DNA of 64,000 bases from Platanthera guangdongensis (Eukaryota; Streptophyta; Magnoliopsida; Asparagales; Orchidaceae), in the NCBI GenBank assembly GCA_039583875.1, contig CM077153.1, positions 65,914,482-65,978,481 on the forward strand, in the 5' to 3' direction. Below, in pieces: positions 54,849 to 64,000 of the stretch. Each line of letters starts with the position of its first letter. Positions within the stretch are counted from its first letter, which is position 1. The position numbers were made by a program, and so were the translations under genes. Under the pieces are notes generated by a model, which was given only the letters and a program-made list of their open reading frames with translations, was not told the origin of the DNA and did no database searches.

Positions 54849-55082
54849 CTAGGCATCCACGAGAGGTACCATCAGCCCTGCCCAGCTAGTGAGAGCCTGG
54901 GCAGCAGGACCGTCTCGGAGCAAAAGGACTAGACATCTCAATCAAACCTTACCAAATCCTACATCCTCAAACGGGGAAAATATGAGTTACATGGTCCCCT
55001 GACTCAGCTGGTCAGGGGTAGCACTTGCTACAAGACAAGGAAAAGGAAAAAACTTTCACAGGGCGAGGCACCCTCAGGGGGC

Positions 55083-55673
55083 CTAGGCATGATGGCCACC
55101 TTTCGCTTCCTTATCCTCGAACACTTCCATCTTTCTCAAGCTCTCCATGACCTTCTCCATCTCGTCTGCCTTGGCCAAACAAGATATGGTGTTGACGGCC
55201 GTGACATAACACTGCCTTGCCATCCTGGAGTATCCCTTGACTCTGACTTGGATCCCTCCTGAGCTGAACTTGATGCATTGGTGGAAATAAGACAGCACAC
55301 AATGGAAGGCGCTGATGAGGGGCCTTCCGAAGATGGCGTTGTAGCTGCTTGGAGCGTCAACAATGACGAACCAGCAGTTCCTTTAAGTCCCTCCCAACTT
55401 TACTTGGAGTCCTACTCCACCCTCTACCTCCTTCCTCTCCCCTGAAAATCCGAACAGGAGTCCGTCTGAGGCCAACACCCTCCTTGGCTCCACCTTCATC
55501 TCGTCAAACACCTTCTTGAAAATGACGTTGATGGAGCTTCCATTGCCAACCAAGATTCGGGAGACGGTGTAGCCCTCGATGGCCATCTGGATGACCAGCG
55601 CATCGCAAAATGGATCCTCATGATCCGGCAGGTCCTTCACCGAGAAGGTGATCTTCTCCTCCTAGGGTGGTGT
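55083..55673 (-). pseudogene. TatA protease domain, active site altered
   Basis: Aspartic protease of the Tat type: DPFCDALVIQMAIEGYTVSRIL, then VGNGSSINVIF where the usual V-D-x-G-S-S Asp is Gly, then LLFGFSG. After a TAA at 55383-55385 in the same frame come YNAIFGRPLISAFHCVLSYF and MARQCYV, the conserved end of this domain. It stops at 55083-55085 and nothing of RT follows. Confidence 0.8.
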
Positions 55674-56035
55674 CTGGGATGTTGAGGCGAAGCTCCGTCG
55701 GTACATGACATGGAGGCTTACCTTCCGAGTGGTCTCAATCCCCACTCCACCATGGATCACCTCTATACCGCCTCGGGGTCCGACATCGACCCGGTACTCA
55801 CACACATCATCCCCCCTTCTCTGGGCAGAACCTCTTCAACCCACACTAGTGGCTGTGACTGGGCAGGGCCTCTCGCCCCCCTCACTTCCAGGAACTCGGG
55901 GCAGGTAGCTGTAGCGCGCCCCTCCACCTGGTGGAAGTCACAGTACAGTAACCCTACCCTGACCCTTCTCCTTCCTTAGCGGTTCCTCCTCTCCCTTCGA
56001 CCAATCTCCAATGCTTGCTGTGGTGGGGGTAGGAG

Positions 56036-57185
56036 CTACCTAGGGGCTTGCCTCTGGAAGTTGAACCTCCCTTGGCCCCCATGGAAGTTCCCCACATCTT
56101 GGAAGTAACCTCTTCTTGGACCCTGAACGGGTCCTCCCTGCTGCCTCCAACCTGGTTCTAGACCCTCCTGAGCTCTACGCTCCTCTCTCCTTCTTCCTTC
56201 CTGATGTCTCGAGCCACCTTGCTCCTTTGACTCCATCTTTCTTAGCTTTGCCAACTTCTTGACAAATGCCAGGTTGGCCGCCTCCATGGCTATCTCCTCA
56301 GCCGCCCTTTCCATCAGCTCCTCAAAAGAAAGGGGGGCCTTTCGGGTCAGGCTCATCTTGAAGAACCCCTCGCGCAACCCCACCGTGAACTCCATCTAGA
56401 GGGCATACCCTGGCATCTCCTGGACCTCCAGGATCTCCTCTTGGAACCTGTCTACGTAACGGGCCAGTGACTCCTCGGCCCCCTGCCTTATCAGGAAGAT
56501 GGACTCAGGACTCCTCTTCCTCTTCTTGGAGGTGGAGAGGCGGAGCTGAAAGCTCGGACTCAAGTCTTCGAACCCATAGATCGACGTCGAAGGGACTTGA
56601 TGAAACCAGTCCCTTGCCTTCTCCTTCAACGTGATCGTAAAGAGGCGATACTTGAAGGCATCCGTCATCGGCCTAATGGAGATGACATCCTCAAACCACT
56701 GCAGATGCTGAACGGGGTCATCCTTCCCAGTATAGTAAGCCATGTATGGCTCTCGGAACCCCTCGGGAACAGGAGCTGAGATGATCAGCTCACTGAAGGG
56801 TGACCCCCTAAGGGGTGGTCTCGCCACCTCTACTCGCGCGACCTGCTCGCCTGGGAGGTTGGCACTCGACGGGCTGGAGAACAACTCCCGGCCGGTGAGG
56901 TCTCACTCGACCCCATCTCCCATACTCTCCTTCCCTTCTTCATGGTGCACTTCCTTCTCCCCCAACTGGGGTCATCTCGCCTAGGCCCCTGGGAGTCGAC
57001 TCGTCAAGCGCGAGGGGGGGAGCTAGCTCCTGGGGGGTTGGGGTGGAGCTGCCACCATGAGGAGCAATACTTTGCAGCATCTCCATGATGCCCTGGATGG
57101 AGGCCATGAACTTTTGCCTCCCCTCAAAGGGTCCTGGGCTGGGGAGCTCGCCGAGATCATCACTACCACCCTGACCTCCAGTCAT
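56036..57185 (-). pseudogene. gag: TatA gag
   Basis: Start at ATG 57185 (MTGGQGGSDDLGEL), about 40 bp after the primer-site-like sequence. A frameshift lies between 56940 and 56884. The capsid part reads EPYMAYYTGKDDPVQHLQWF, LKEKARDWFHQVP and ESLARYVDRFQEE, with a stop at 56396. The C-terminal part (56395-56036) has FEELMERAAEEIAMEAAN and a basic Arg/Gln/Gly-rich tail. I see no zinc knuckle. 55674-56035 is a decayed linker to protease. Confidence 0.83.
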
Positions 57186-57241
57186 GACACTCTCCCGAGA
57201 TCTTCTGTGTTGGTCACTCTCCACGCTCACCGCACCAAAAG

Positions 57242-58369
57242 TGTTGAAGCAAAAAATGACCTCTGTGAAGTTCGGGGTCCCTAGAAAGGGGTGACCTCGC
57301 ACCTACTACACTCAGGAGAACATCATGGACCAAAGGATCAAGAAGCTAGAAATAGACCCTCGGCTCTAGCGCGGAGGTCCCACCTCACACTCAAAAAACC
57401 TTTGAGGTCTCCCCCTCCCTAGCCAAGGCTTGAGCTAGGGTTCCTTGAAGGATGAAGAGAGAGTGAAGAAGTGATGCTCTCCAAGGAACCCCTAAGGGTC
57501 TATTTATAGTTTTGCAAATCCCATGGACCAAAATGCCCGAAATACCCATACGCCAAATATGTCTCGGGCCAATAGAAAACAACCACACCGTGGGGTAAAG
57601 AGGTAATTCCCCCGAGGGCAAAACATTAATTATACGGCCAAGGGCGAAACCCCGACCTTAACCGATCTCGCCCCGCAAGGCCACGGGCAAGGGCGAGACC
57701 CCCGGCCACTAGCCGGTCTCGCCCCGCTAGGCCGCGGGCAGGGGCGAGACCCCCGACCACTGGCCGGTCTCGCCCCGTTAGGCTGTAGGCAGGGGCGAAA
57801 CCCCCGACCACTGGCCGGTCTCGCCCCGCCAGGACGCGGGTAGGGGCGAGATCCCCGGCCACGGGCCGGTCTCGCCCCGCCAGGCCGCGGGCAGGGGCGA
57901 GACCCCCGGCCACGGGCCGGTCTCACCCCGCCAGGCCGCGGGCAGGGGCGAGACCCCCAACCACTGGCCGGGCTCGCCCCGCCAGGCCGCGGGCCGGGGT
58001 GGGACCCCCAGCCACTGACCGGTCTCACCCTGCCAGGCCACGGGCAGGGGCGAGACCCCCGGCCACTGGCGCGGGTAGGGGCGAGACCCCCGGCCACTGG
58101 CCGGTCTCGCCCCGCCAGGCCGCGGGCAGGGGCGAGACCCCCCGCCACTGGCCGGTCTTGCCCCTCCAGGCCGCGGGCAGGGGAGAGACCCCCGGCCACT
58201 GGCCGGTCTCGCCCCGCCAGGTCGCGGGCAGGGGCGGGACCCCTGGCCACTGTCCAATCTCGCCCCGCCAAGCTGTGGGCCGGGACTCGAACTGCTCAAA
58301 AGCTTATAAAACTCATCTGGTCCTGCGCCTGCCAGGAGGACCCCCACTCTCCGAATACGGGGTTGTACA
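57242..58369 (-). repeat. TatA 5' LTR
   Basis: 1128 bp. On minus: U3 with about 12 of the 51-bp GC-rich units (57655-58290), then TATAAATA (57501-57508), and end at 57242. It differs from the other LTR in unit number. Confidence 0.92.
57501..57508 (-). promoter_or_regulatory. TATA box of TatA 5' LTR
   Basis: TATAAATA on minus within CTATAAATAGACC, about 150 bp downstream of the GC-rich array. Confidence 0.75.
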
Positions 58370-58374
58370 CTAGA

Positions 58375-58564
58375 TGGTCAATATCCATCACCAACTGTTG
58401 ATCTTAGGTCCTTCCCTCACTGGGGTATGAACCATAAGATGACTTTCTTGTTCCAGTCCAAGTTCTGGAACATCTTCTGGCCAAGTGCCATATGGGGGAT
58501 GGGCACTTGGACTAACATGCAAAAAATAATTATCTTACCTTAGGACCCCAATATGTATTGGGTC
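58375..58564 (-). other. SirC segment downstream of gag
   Basis: Continues 45306 after the TatA target site. On minus it follows the gag stop with a T-rich stretch like the gag/pol border of SirA and SirB, but no pol domain follows. Confidence 0.6.
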
Positions 58565-60318
58565 CTAGGTCCTGTTAGCCTGAAATCTGACTTGCCTATC
58601 TGCAGAATTTCTAACAGTTAGGCTAACTCTTGCTCTAGACATAGAAGGATTGTACCAGCAATCTAGGGCAAAATGCCCCACCATGCCACAACACCAACAC
58701 ACATGGATATTGTATCTTCTTTTCTGACCAGGCTTTGTAGTGTGGTTAACTGCTGACTGAACAGAAGGAAGATGAGCAACAACTTTCTTCAGGTTCCTTT
58801 CAGCAAGGATCTGACTGAAGGTCATTCTTCCAGCAGGCTTTCTTTGATTGCCTTGAATGGTATTTACAGCTGTCTTCTTCGCAGAAGACAAGCTATTTAT
58901 ATCATCAGAATAAGCCAGTTAGGCTTATTAGTAGACTGACCCTTGGTCTGAGTCCTTGTTGGATGGGCTTGAGTGAAAGCCACTACCTTTACCTTGTGAG
59001 TTGGGTCGGAGGCACCAAATATAAATGGCCCAGCATGGGTCATTTGTAATTTTTCATGGGGAGCCTTAATGGCACTCATTCCCCTACCCTTTCTTCTTCC
59101 ATTGGAAGATACTCTTGTACTCTTATAAGAAAAATTCCCATTTTTCCAGTGACCATGCAAGTAGCCTTGGTCATACCTGTGAGAAGGGAGAATTACCTTG
59201 TGAAAGGTTGACTGTGGCACAACATGAGCTTTGCCTTTCCCTTTGGAAAGATCAACTCTTGTGCATCCCTTGACTACCAACTCATTCTTACCCTTTTGAG
59301 AGGATAATGACTCTATCAAGGGCAACACAACTTTAGGCTTGCTGAATTCAGCCATAGTCCTTCTCTCCTTTATGAGTTTCTCTTCAAGATCCAAAATGAT
59401 CTTGTCCATCTGCCTTAAGGTCTCAATTTGGATGATTAAGTTGGCCTTCAGTTGGCTGACTTCCCTCATTTTCTGATCCAGCAAGGATGCTGTCTCAGAC
59501 TGCTGGGAAGTAACTTGCTGAAGAGAGATAATCTCCTCAGCCTGCATCTTGGCCAACTTCTTGCTTCTTCTCAAAGCATCCAAGATTTTGCCATACTTGC
59601 CAATCAATTGATTGACATCTACCTTAGATTCAGAGTCATCTTCATTCCTGGATGAGGATGCATCAGAATCTGGACTGGTCATATGACCTGAGTAATAAGA
59701 AGAACTTGACAGATATTGTACCTGATCTAGACCAGGCTGATCGTAGCAGGATTCTTCTTCTTCTGTCATGGCAATTATCCCATAATAACTGCATTTATCT
59801 TCTCCTTCATCGTCCACCTCTGAATCACTTTCTGCTTGTGACATAGTGGCCCTGATCTCCATTCTAGCATCTGGAGGATTGACTTCTCCTGCTGCAACAA
59901 CTTCATCTTTAGCAGAAACATCAACTAGCCCAATGAAGGCTTCTTCTTCTTCTTCAGACTCAGAACCACTGTTAGAAGGACTGACTTCCTCTGTCCTTTT
60001 CATGTAGCCAGTTAGAGAATACCACATCTATTTGTCCGTCTTGCAGTGGATAAGCATCTGGAAGGTGGTGTCATCTATGGCACTTACCAAGATGTGTTGT
60101 GCCCTCTTATCCATAGATGCCAAGTTAATTTCATCTCCAGATATCTTTGCATAACTCTTTGGGGTCTAGATGCTTGCATCTGATGTAGATTCCCTCATGG
60201 TAATGAAGGGTCCTTCTTGAATTGAAGCCAAGACTCTAGGATCACTAGCTTTCATGATCTATCTGATCCTTTCTTTCCATGTCCCAAAGTTCTCCTTGAT
60301 GTAGACTTGAAGCTCCAT
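58565..60318 (-). pseudogene. gag: SirC gag
   Basis: ATG at 60318 (MELQVYIKENFGTWKERIR) with a TAG soon after and another at 60028-60030. The frame then stays open to about 58897, with acidic stretches (SGSESEEEEEAFIGLVDVS), a long coiled-coil-like part (LIGKYGKILDALRRSKKLAK) and KVVLPLIESLS. A frame change near 58895 leads to the C-terminal part, with a CWCCGMVGHFALDC knuckle near 58665-58710. This matches the second knuckle of SirB. The first knuckle is missing. SirC itself encodes no RT or integrase. Confidence 0.85.
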
Positions 60319-60422
60319 TGAGCTCCACTCCTTATGGTTTTCCTTTGAACCCACCACTGCAAACCTTTTTAGCTATCCTTTGAGGTTTACTTAGATATTA
60401 GATCCTTTTTGAGTAACCTCCC

Positions 60423-60434
60423 TATGATACAACT
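60423..60434 (-). promoter_or_regulatory. SirC primer-binding site, decayed
   Basis: TATGATACAACT (plus) next to the LTR start at 60435. The matching site in SirB reads TTTGATACCACT, so one key C is changed. Confidence 0.65.
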
Positions 60435-62258
60435 TGAAAGTCTATGTTTCAAGGATAGCTAAATCACCTAGGGGGAGGGTGAATAGGTTATTTGACTCTT
60501 TGAGACTATCTTCTGCTTTCTTTATAATGTATTGTTATTTTATTTTATCTTTCAACTTAGGGTGATCTAGATCTTGTCCTTAACACCTGTAAATAAGAAA
60601 AGAAAAACAACCATAGAAAAGCACACAATGATTTATTGTGGTTCCCTAATTAGGTACATCCACTTTCCCTCCCACTATCCAACTAACTTGTTGGACTAGG
60701 CACAAAATCCTCCAAACTGCTCTTAAGAGCATACACCACAGATCCCGCAGGATCTCCAAGTCTCCTCCAAGACTCACTTCTCAGCCACAAAGGCATATAC
60801 TTAGTGGTCAGCAGACCACCTACCTCAGGCTGTTAAGCCCTATACTCAGGCTAGGAGGACAGCCCTATCTCAGATCCACAAAAGATCCTACCTCAGAGCT
60901 TTGCAGTGCTCCTACACTCAGTGATCCGCAAGCCACCTACCTTAGCCTTATCTCTAAGGACTATAGCTCAGGATTTTCAGCCCTATAACTTCAGGCACAA
61001 GGACCTACTCTCAGAGTGCTGCAGCACTCCTACAACTCAGTACCCCTCCAGGTACATTCCTTAATGCCCCTCCAGGCACCTATAGCTCAGTGACAAGCTT
61101 GTCACCTACCTCAGGCTAAAGGCCCTACACTTAGAGAGCAGCACTCTCCTACCTCAGGCAATTAAGCCCTATAGCTCAGATCCACACTTGGATCCTACCT
61201 CAGTACCCCAGCAGGGCACCTACAGCTCAGTGACTAAATAGTCACCAACAACTCAAATTCAGGTAAATTGAATCCTACAGGATGAAGGTGGGTTGATGGA
61301 TATTCTTGACACAAGAGATATTTCTCTATATCAAGCTTCTTGACTGAGATTCAACCCAATAATGATAACAGGAAATTATTTCCTGAGTCTACCTTCACTG
61401 AACTAAGATATACTTAGTCCAAACTATTTCCACAGCAACAAGTAATTACTTGTGCTGGAAGTTACTTGCAGAGCTATGTTCTGCCACTTCCTGAACTGTG
61501 ACTGAAGCTCAGCACTAACTACTTCTTCACGACACCAAGGATTTTTCTTCTGGTCAAAGAAGTTATTGCAGCTAACTGTTGCTACCTGAGCTGAGAAAAT
61601 CTCAGCTCTAACTTTGCAGACTAGGATAGATCTACCACTTCTCCTTTCCTGGGCTGAGGTGATTCTGCCCTAGCTTTGACTTCTGAGGAATAGTCCCCGG
61701 AGTCTTCCTTCAGCTTCTTCAAGCTTTCTTCTCTTCATAAATTCAAGATTAAAGATCTTCAGGTGCTTGTGTTGCTAGAACTGTGATGAACCTGCAGTAA
61801 GGGTCGGCCCTTAACTGCAACCTTTTCCCTCAGCGAAAATACTCTGAACAAGCTTGCTGGTGCAGGTGAGAATGACACCAACTATCTTGCTGTTGAAGGT
61901 CTTGATGCCAATAGCTAACTTGCTCTCTGTCTTGTAGACTCGAGCTTCCTATTCTTTAGCTTCACAACAATGGCGGAGAGGAAGAAATAACTTGTTTTCT
62001 TTTTTCCTTCAAAGAGAGTAATTTCCTATGTACGCCTCTTTTCTTTTATTGTTCTTTGGCCTAACGGCTCTTTGAGCAGTGGGCTCCATATAATTAATGG
62101 CCTGCAAAAACTTGCTTTAATCCCAACTGCCGTACAGTAGGTCTGCGGCAACATTTGTCACGTATAGTAGCCATCACACCACTAATTTGAATTATGTTGA
62201 CTTATTGACTTGGAGACGTCATAAGTTGTGGACTTAGACAAAAATCAAAAACCATTAG
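60435..62258 (-). repeat. SirC 5' LTR remnant
   Basis: Starts TGAAAGTC, with the GGGGGAGGGTGAATAGG block shared with SirA and SirS. At 60778-61250 is a decayed array of CTACCTCAG words (CTGAGGTAGG on minus), related to the SirS array. From 61168 it matches the other remnant until LtrG interrupts it at 62259, just before the GCGTTGAGTG hairpins. Confidence 0.85.
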
Positions 62259-64000
62259 TGTAACATACCATTTCCAACTAGACCCCTAAGAGTGGTTTTG
62301 GCCATGACTAGGTCATGACAAAATCCTAGGAAGCCAGAAATGGGCCAAGAGATAGAAAGTCAAGGTGAGGATCACCATGGTCTGCATATGGCACAACCTC
62401 ATCACCAAACCTAGGGTTTGACCTTAGGGCTTCACCATGACTCCATGACCCCACCACAACATCACTAAACTATCAGAGGGTCCACTAGAGCCTTAAGGGT
62501 CCATTGGAGTCAACCCAAAGTGGCCAATTTGACCTAGGACCACCATAGGCCTAAATTGGGCAAGGTGCCCCAACAAAGGGCAGTTGGCCTCTAATGTGCC
62601 CAACCAACCTTGCCCAGGTCTTCCTAGACCTAAAGTGAGGTCAATGGGTCACTAAGGACACATTTGGGTCAGCCCTAGAGGCCAAGTTGACCCAAGTTAA
62701 CTCAAACACATAATCTGGTCAAAGTACCCTTACTAAGGGTAGGTGACCTACAAAGTGCAAGGTAACCCTACATAACCCTTCCTAGAACTCAGGGGAAGCC
62801 AAGGGGTCACCAAGGACCCCTTGGGGTCAACCCAAATGGTCGTGTTGACCCAAGTCAACTCTAACCCCTAATTTGGTCAAAGTGCCCTAACTAAGGGTCA
62901 AGTGACCACCAAGGTGCCCAACCAACCTTACTCAGGGCTTCCTAAACCTAAAGTGAGGTCAATGGATCACTAGGGACCCATTGGAGTCAAACCTAGTGGC
63001 TAAGTTGACCCAAGTCAACTCAAGCCCCAAAGTGGTCAAAGTGCCCTTACCAAGGGTCAAGTGACCTCCAAGGTGCCAAGTTAACCCTACCCAACCCTAC
63101 ATAGACCTTAGGGGAGGCCAATGGGTCACCAAGGACCCAATAGGGTCAATCCAAATGATCAAATTGACCTAAGTCAACCCTAGCCTAAGCCAAGTCAAAC
63201 CTAGCCCAAATGGGCTAACCCAAGCTCAAGCCATTTTTCCCTTAGACTAACATCACTTTTCATATCTTTTTTTATGATTAAGTGGGCTGGACATATCCTA
63301 TGGAGTTTACCAGTCAACATGGGTGACTAGGAGAGAGAAAGGAGCTTCCCTTCATGATAATGGTGGAGAGAGAGAGTTGGGGAAGAAGAAAGGATGGGTT
63401 AGAACCGACCAAAGGAGGTCAACAACCATCCTTTATGGCTTCAATCAACTCCTCTAGGGAAGAGGAGTTGATTCCAGCCATTTCACGGCCACCAAGGGGT
63501 AGATTCAGCCCCCCACTCAACCTGAGCCACACTTTAATGGTGCTTGATGGGCATTGAAGAACCAGCAGCCCCCTCCCCAATTGTCCATTTAAACATCATC
63601 AGTGGGCAGAGGGGAACATTTTCGAGCTCTTACCTGGAGAGAACAGGCCATCCCACTGTGTTGTTGCTGAAGCCGAGCGCCGCCGCCATCGACAATGGAA
63701 TCCCGCCGTTGCTCCCGCATTCAGGCCTCCAGGAAGGTCCTCCTCCACTCCTCCTCTCATGTATAGATCATAGCAATCACTAGGTCCAAGGCTCGGGCTC
63801 AATTGAGCCCAATCCAATTCGGGATTTCCATGGATTTTGGCCGAAAAGTCTCTTGCTAGAACCGCCGGAATTGAGCTTTCTGGCGGCCAAGCCACCGCCT
63901 GGCGACGGCCACCATCTCAACGGAGGTGGTGGTGGTGGTGGCCGGCCGGAGAAGTTGCCGGATCGCCGGCGGCAGCGCTTGGAAGTGGCTCCAGGCGGGA
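62259..64000. mobile_element. LtrG: start of a further LTR, truncated by the window
   Basis: Begins TGTAACATACC directly after ATTAG of the SirC LTR, a gypsy-type LTR start. It contains a tandem repeat of about 159 bp (62470-63200), then plain sequence, then GC-rich sequence with GGTGGTGGTGGCCGGCCGG near the end, like the leader part of other chromovirus LTRs. Open frames at 63354-63895 carry no known motif. Its other end and class are not visible. Confidence 0.6.
62470..63200. repeat. About 159-bp tandem repeat with W-box words
   Basis: Four to five diverged units (GGTCAAAG at 62717, 62875 and 63034; spacing 158-159). Most units carry TTGACC...GTCAA, often as GTTGACCCAAGTCAAC, plus several single GGTCAA words. 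Confidence 0.85.

Larger units (their letters stand above)
45307..58369 (-). mobile_element. TatA: Tat-type gag-protease element with tandem arrays
   Basis: LTRs start TGTTGAAG and end TTGTACA: left 45307-45871 plus 51638-52373 (split by CrmA), right 57242-58369. Genes read on minus: gag 57185-56036, protease 55673-55083, then a stop and about 2.6 kb of tandem arrays up to the 3' LTR. No RT, RNase H or integrase is present. The gag and protease resemble the Tat/Ogre branch of gypsy, and the primer-site-like TTTTGGTGCGGTGAGCG (57225-57241, minus) fits that branch loosely. About 7.3 kb without CrmA. The layout is like the non-autonomous gag-only elements described as TR-GAG. Exact 5-bp duplication. 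Confidence 0.88.
41601..62258 (-). mobile_element. SirC: old gag-only Sirevirus-type element, host of TatA, TekB and LtrG
   Basis: 3' LTR remnant 41601-43868, interior 43869-45306 plus 58375-60434, 5' LTR remnant 60435-62258. The two LTR remnants overlap over about 1.1 kb and are clearly similar but strongly diverged; together they imply an LTR of about 3.0 kb. Genes read on minus. Only gag is found; about 1.6 kb separates gag from the 3' LTR and shows no pol motif, so it is a non-autonomous derivative. The left end is cut by TekB and the right end by LtrG. Confidence 0.85.

Noticed and set aside
63354..63895. Host gene fragments at the right edge
   Set aside because: Short open frames of low conservation inside what looks like an LTR leader. 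No domain or splice structure could be supported.

Overview
The window is plant nuclear DNA made almost entirely of LTR retrotransposons nested inside one another. I recognise no host gene, no structural RNA gene and nothing bacterial. The families present (Sirevirus-type Ty1/copia, Tekay/Del-type and CRM-like Ty3/gypsy chromoviruses, a Tat-type gag-protease element) point to a flowering plant; I cannot name the species. Element names used here are mine: TekA, TekB, CrmA, TatA, SirA, SirB, SirC, SirS, LtrG.

Layout. SirC (minus strand, oldest) forms the right-hand frame: 3' LTR remnant 41601-43868, interior 43869-45306 and 58375-60434, 5' LTR 60435-62258. TekB (plus) sits in the SirC 3' LTR: gag at 478-1671, pol at 34970-38445, 3' LTR 38552-41600. 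TekA (plus, 1672-34964) is inserted in the TekB gag-protease linker. The TekA 5' LTR is cut into three pieces (1672-2066, 16822-17346, 25818-27478) by two minus-strand Sireviruses, SirA (2067-16816) and SirB (17347-25812). The pieces add up to 2581 bp against 2579 bp for the intact 3' LTR. SirA is in turn cut by a solo LTR, SirS (9073-11160). On the right, TatA (45307-58369) lies in the SirC interior and has CrmA (45872-51632) in its 3' LTR. A last LTR (LtrG, from 62259) enters the SirC 5' LTR and runs off the window. Target-site duplications support six of these insertions: four are exact and two differ at one base. The chain SirC > TekB > TekA > SirA > SirS is five levels deep. Rough hand comparison of LTR pairs (CrmA about 1%, SirA and SirB about 2-3%, TekA clearly more, SirC most) agrees with this order.

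Coding content. All coding regions are retroelement gag, protease, integrase, RT, RNase H or chromodomain, plus an env-like third gene in SirA. All are broken, mainly by in-frame stops rather than frameshifts. CrmA is a deletion derivative whose RT is fused in frame to integrase. TatA keeps only gag and protease, and SirC keeps only gag.

Most interesting points: (1) TekA and TekB each carry an 84-92 bp GT...AG segment at the same codon and phase just before protease. Removing it gives a continuous frame, so this looks like a shared spliceosomal intron. (2) Every well-resolved LTR family carries its own array of short CpG-rich palindromes or hairpins, upstream of the TATA box wherever a TATA box can be seen. 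One TCGA-centred motif is shared between copia and gypsy elements and even lies inside SirA gag. (3) TatA carries two related 77-78 bp tandem arrays next to its 3' LTR, which look like a satellite in formation.
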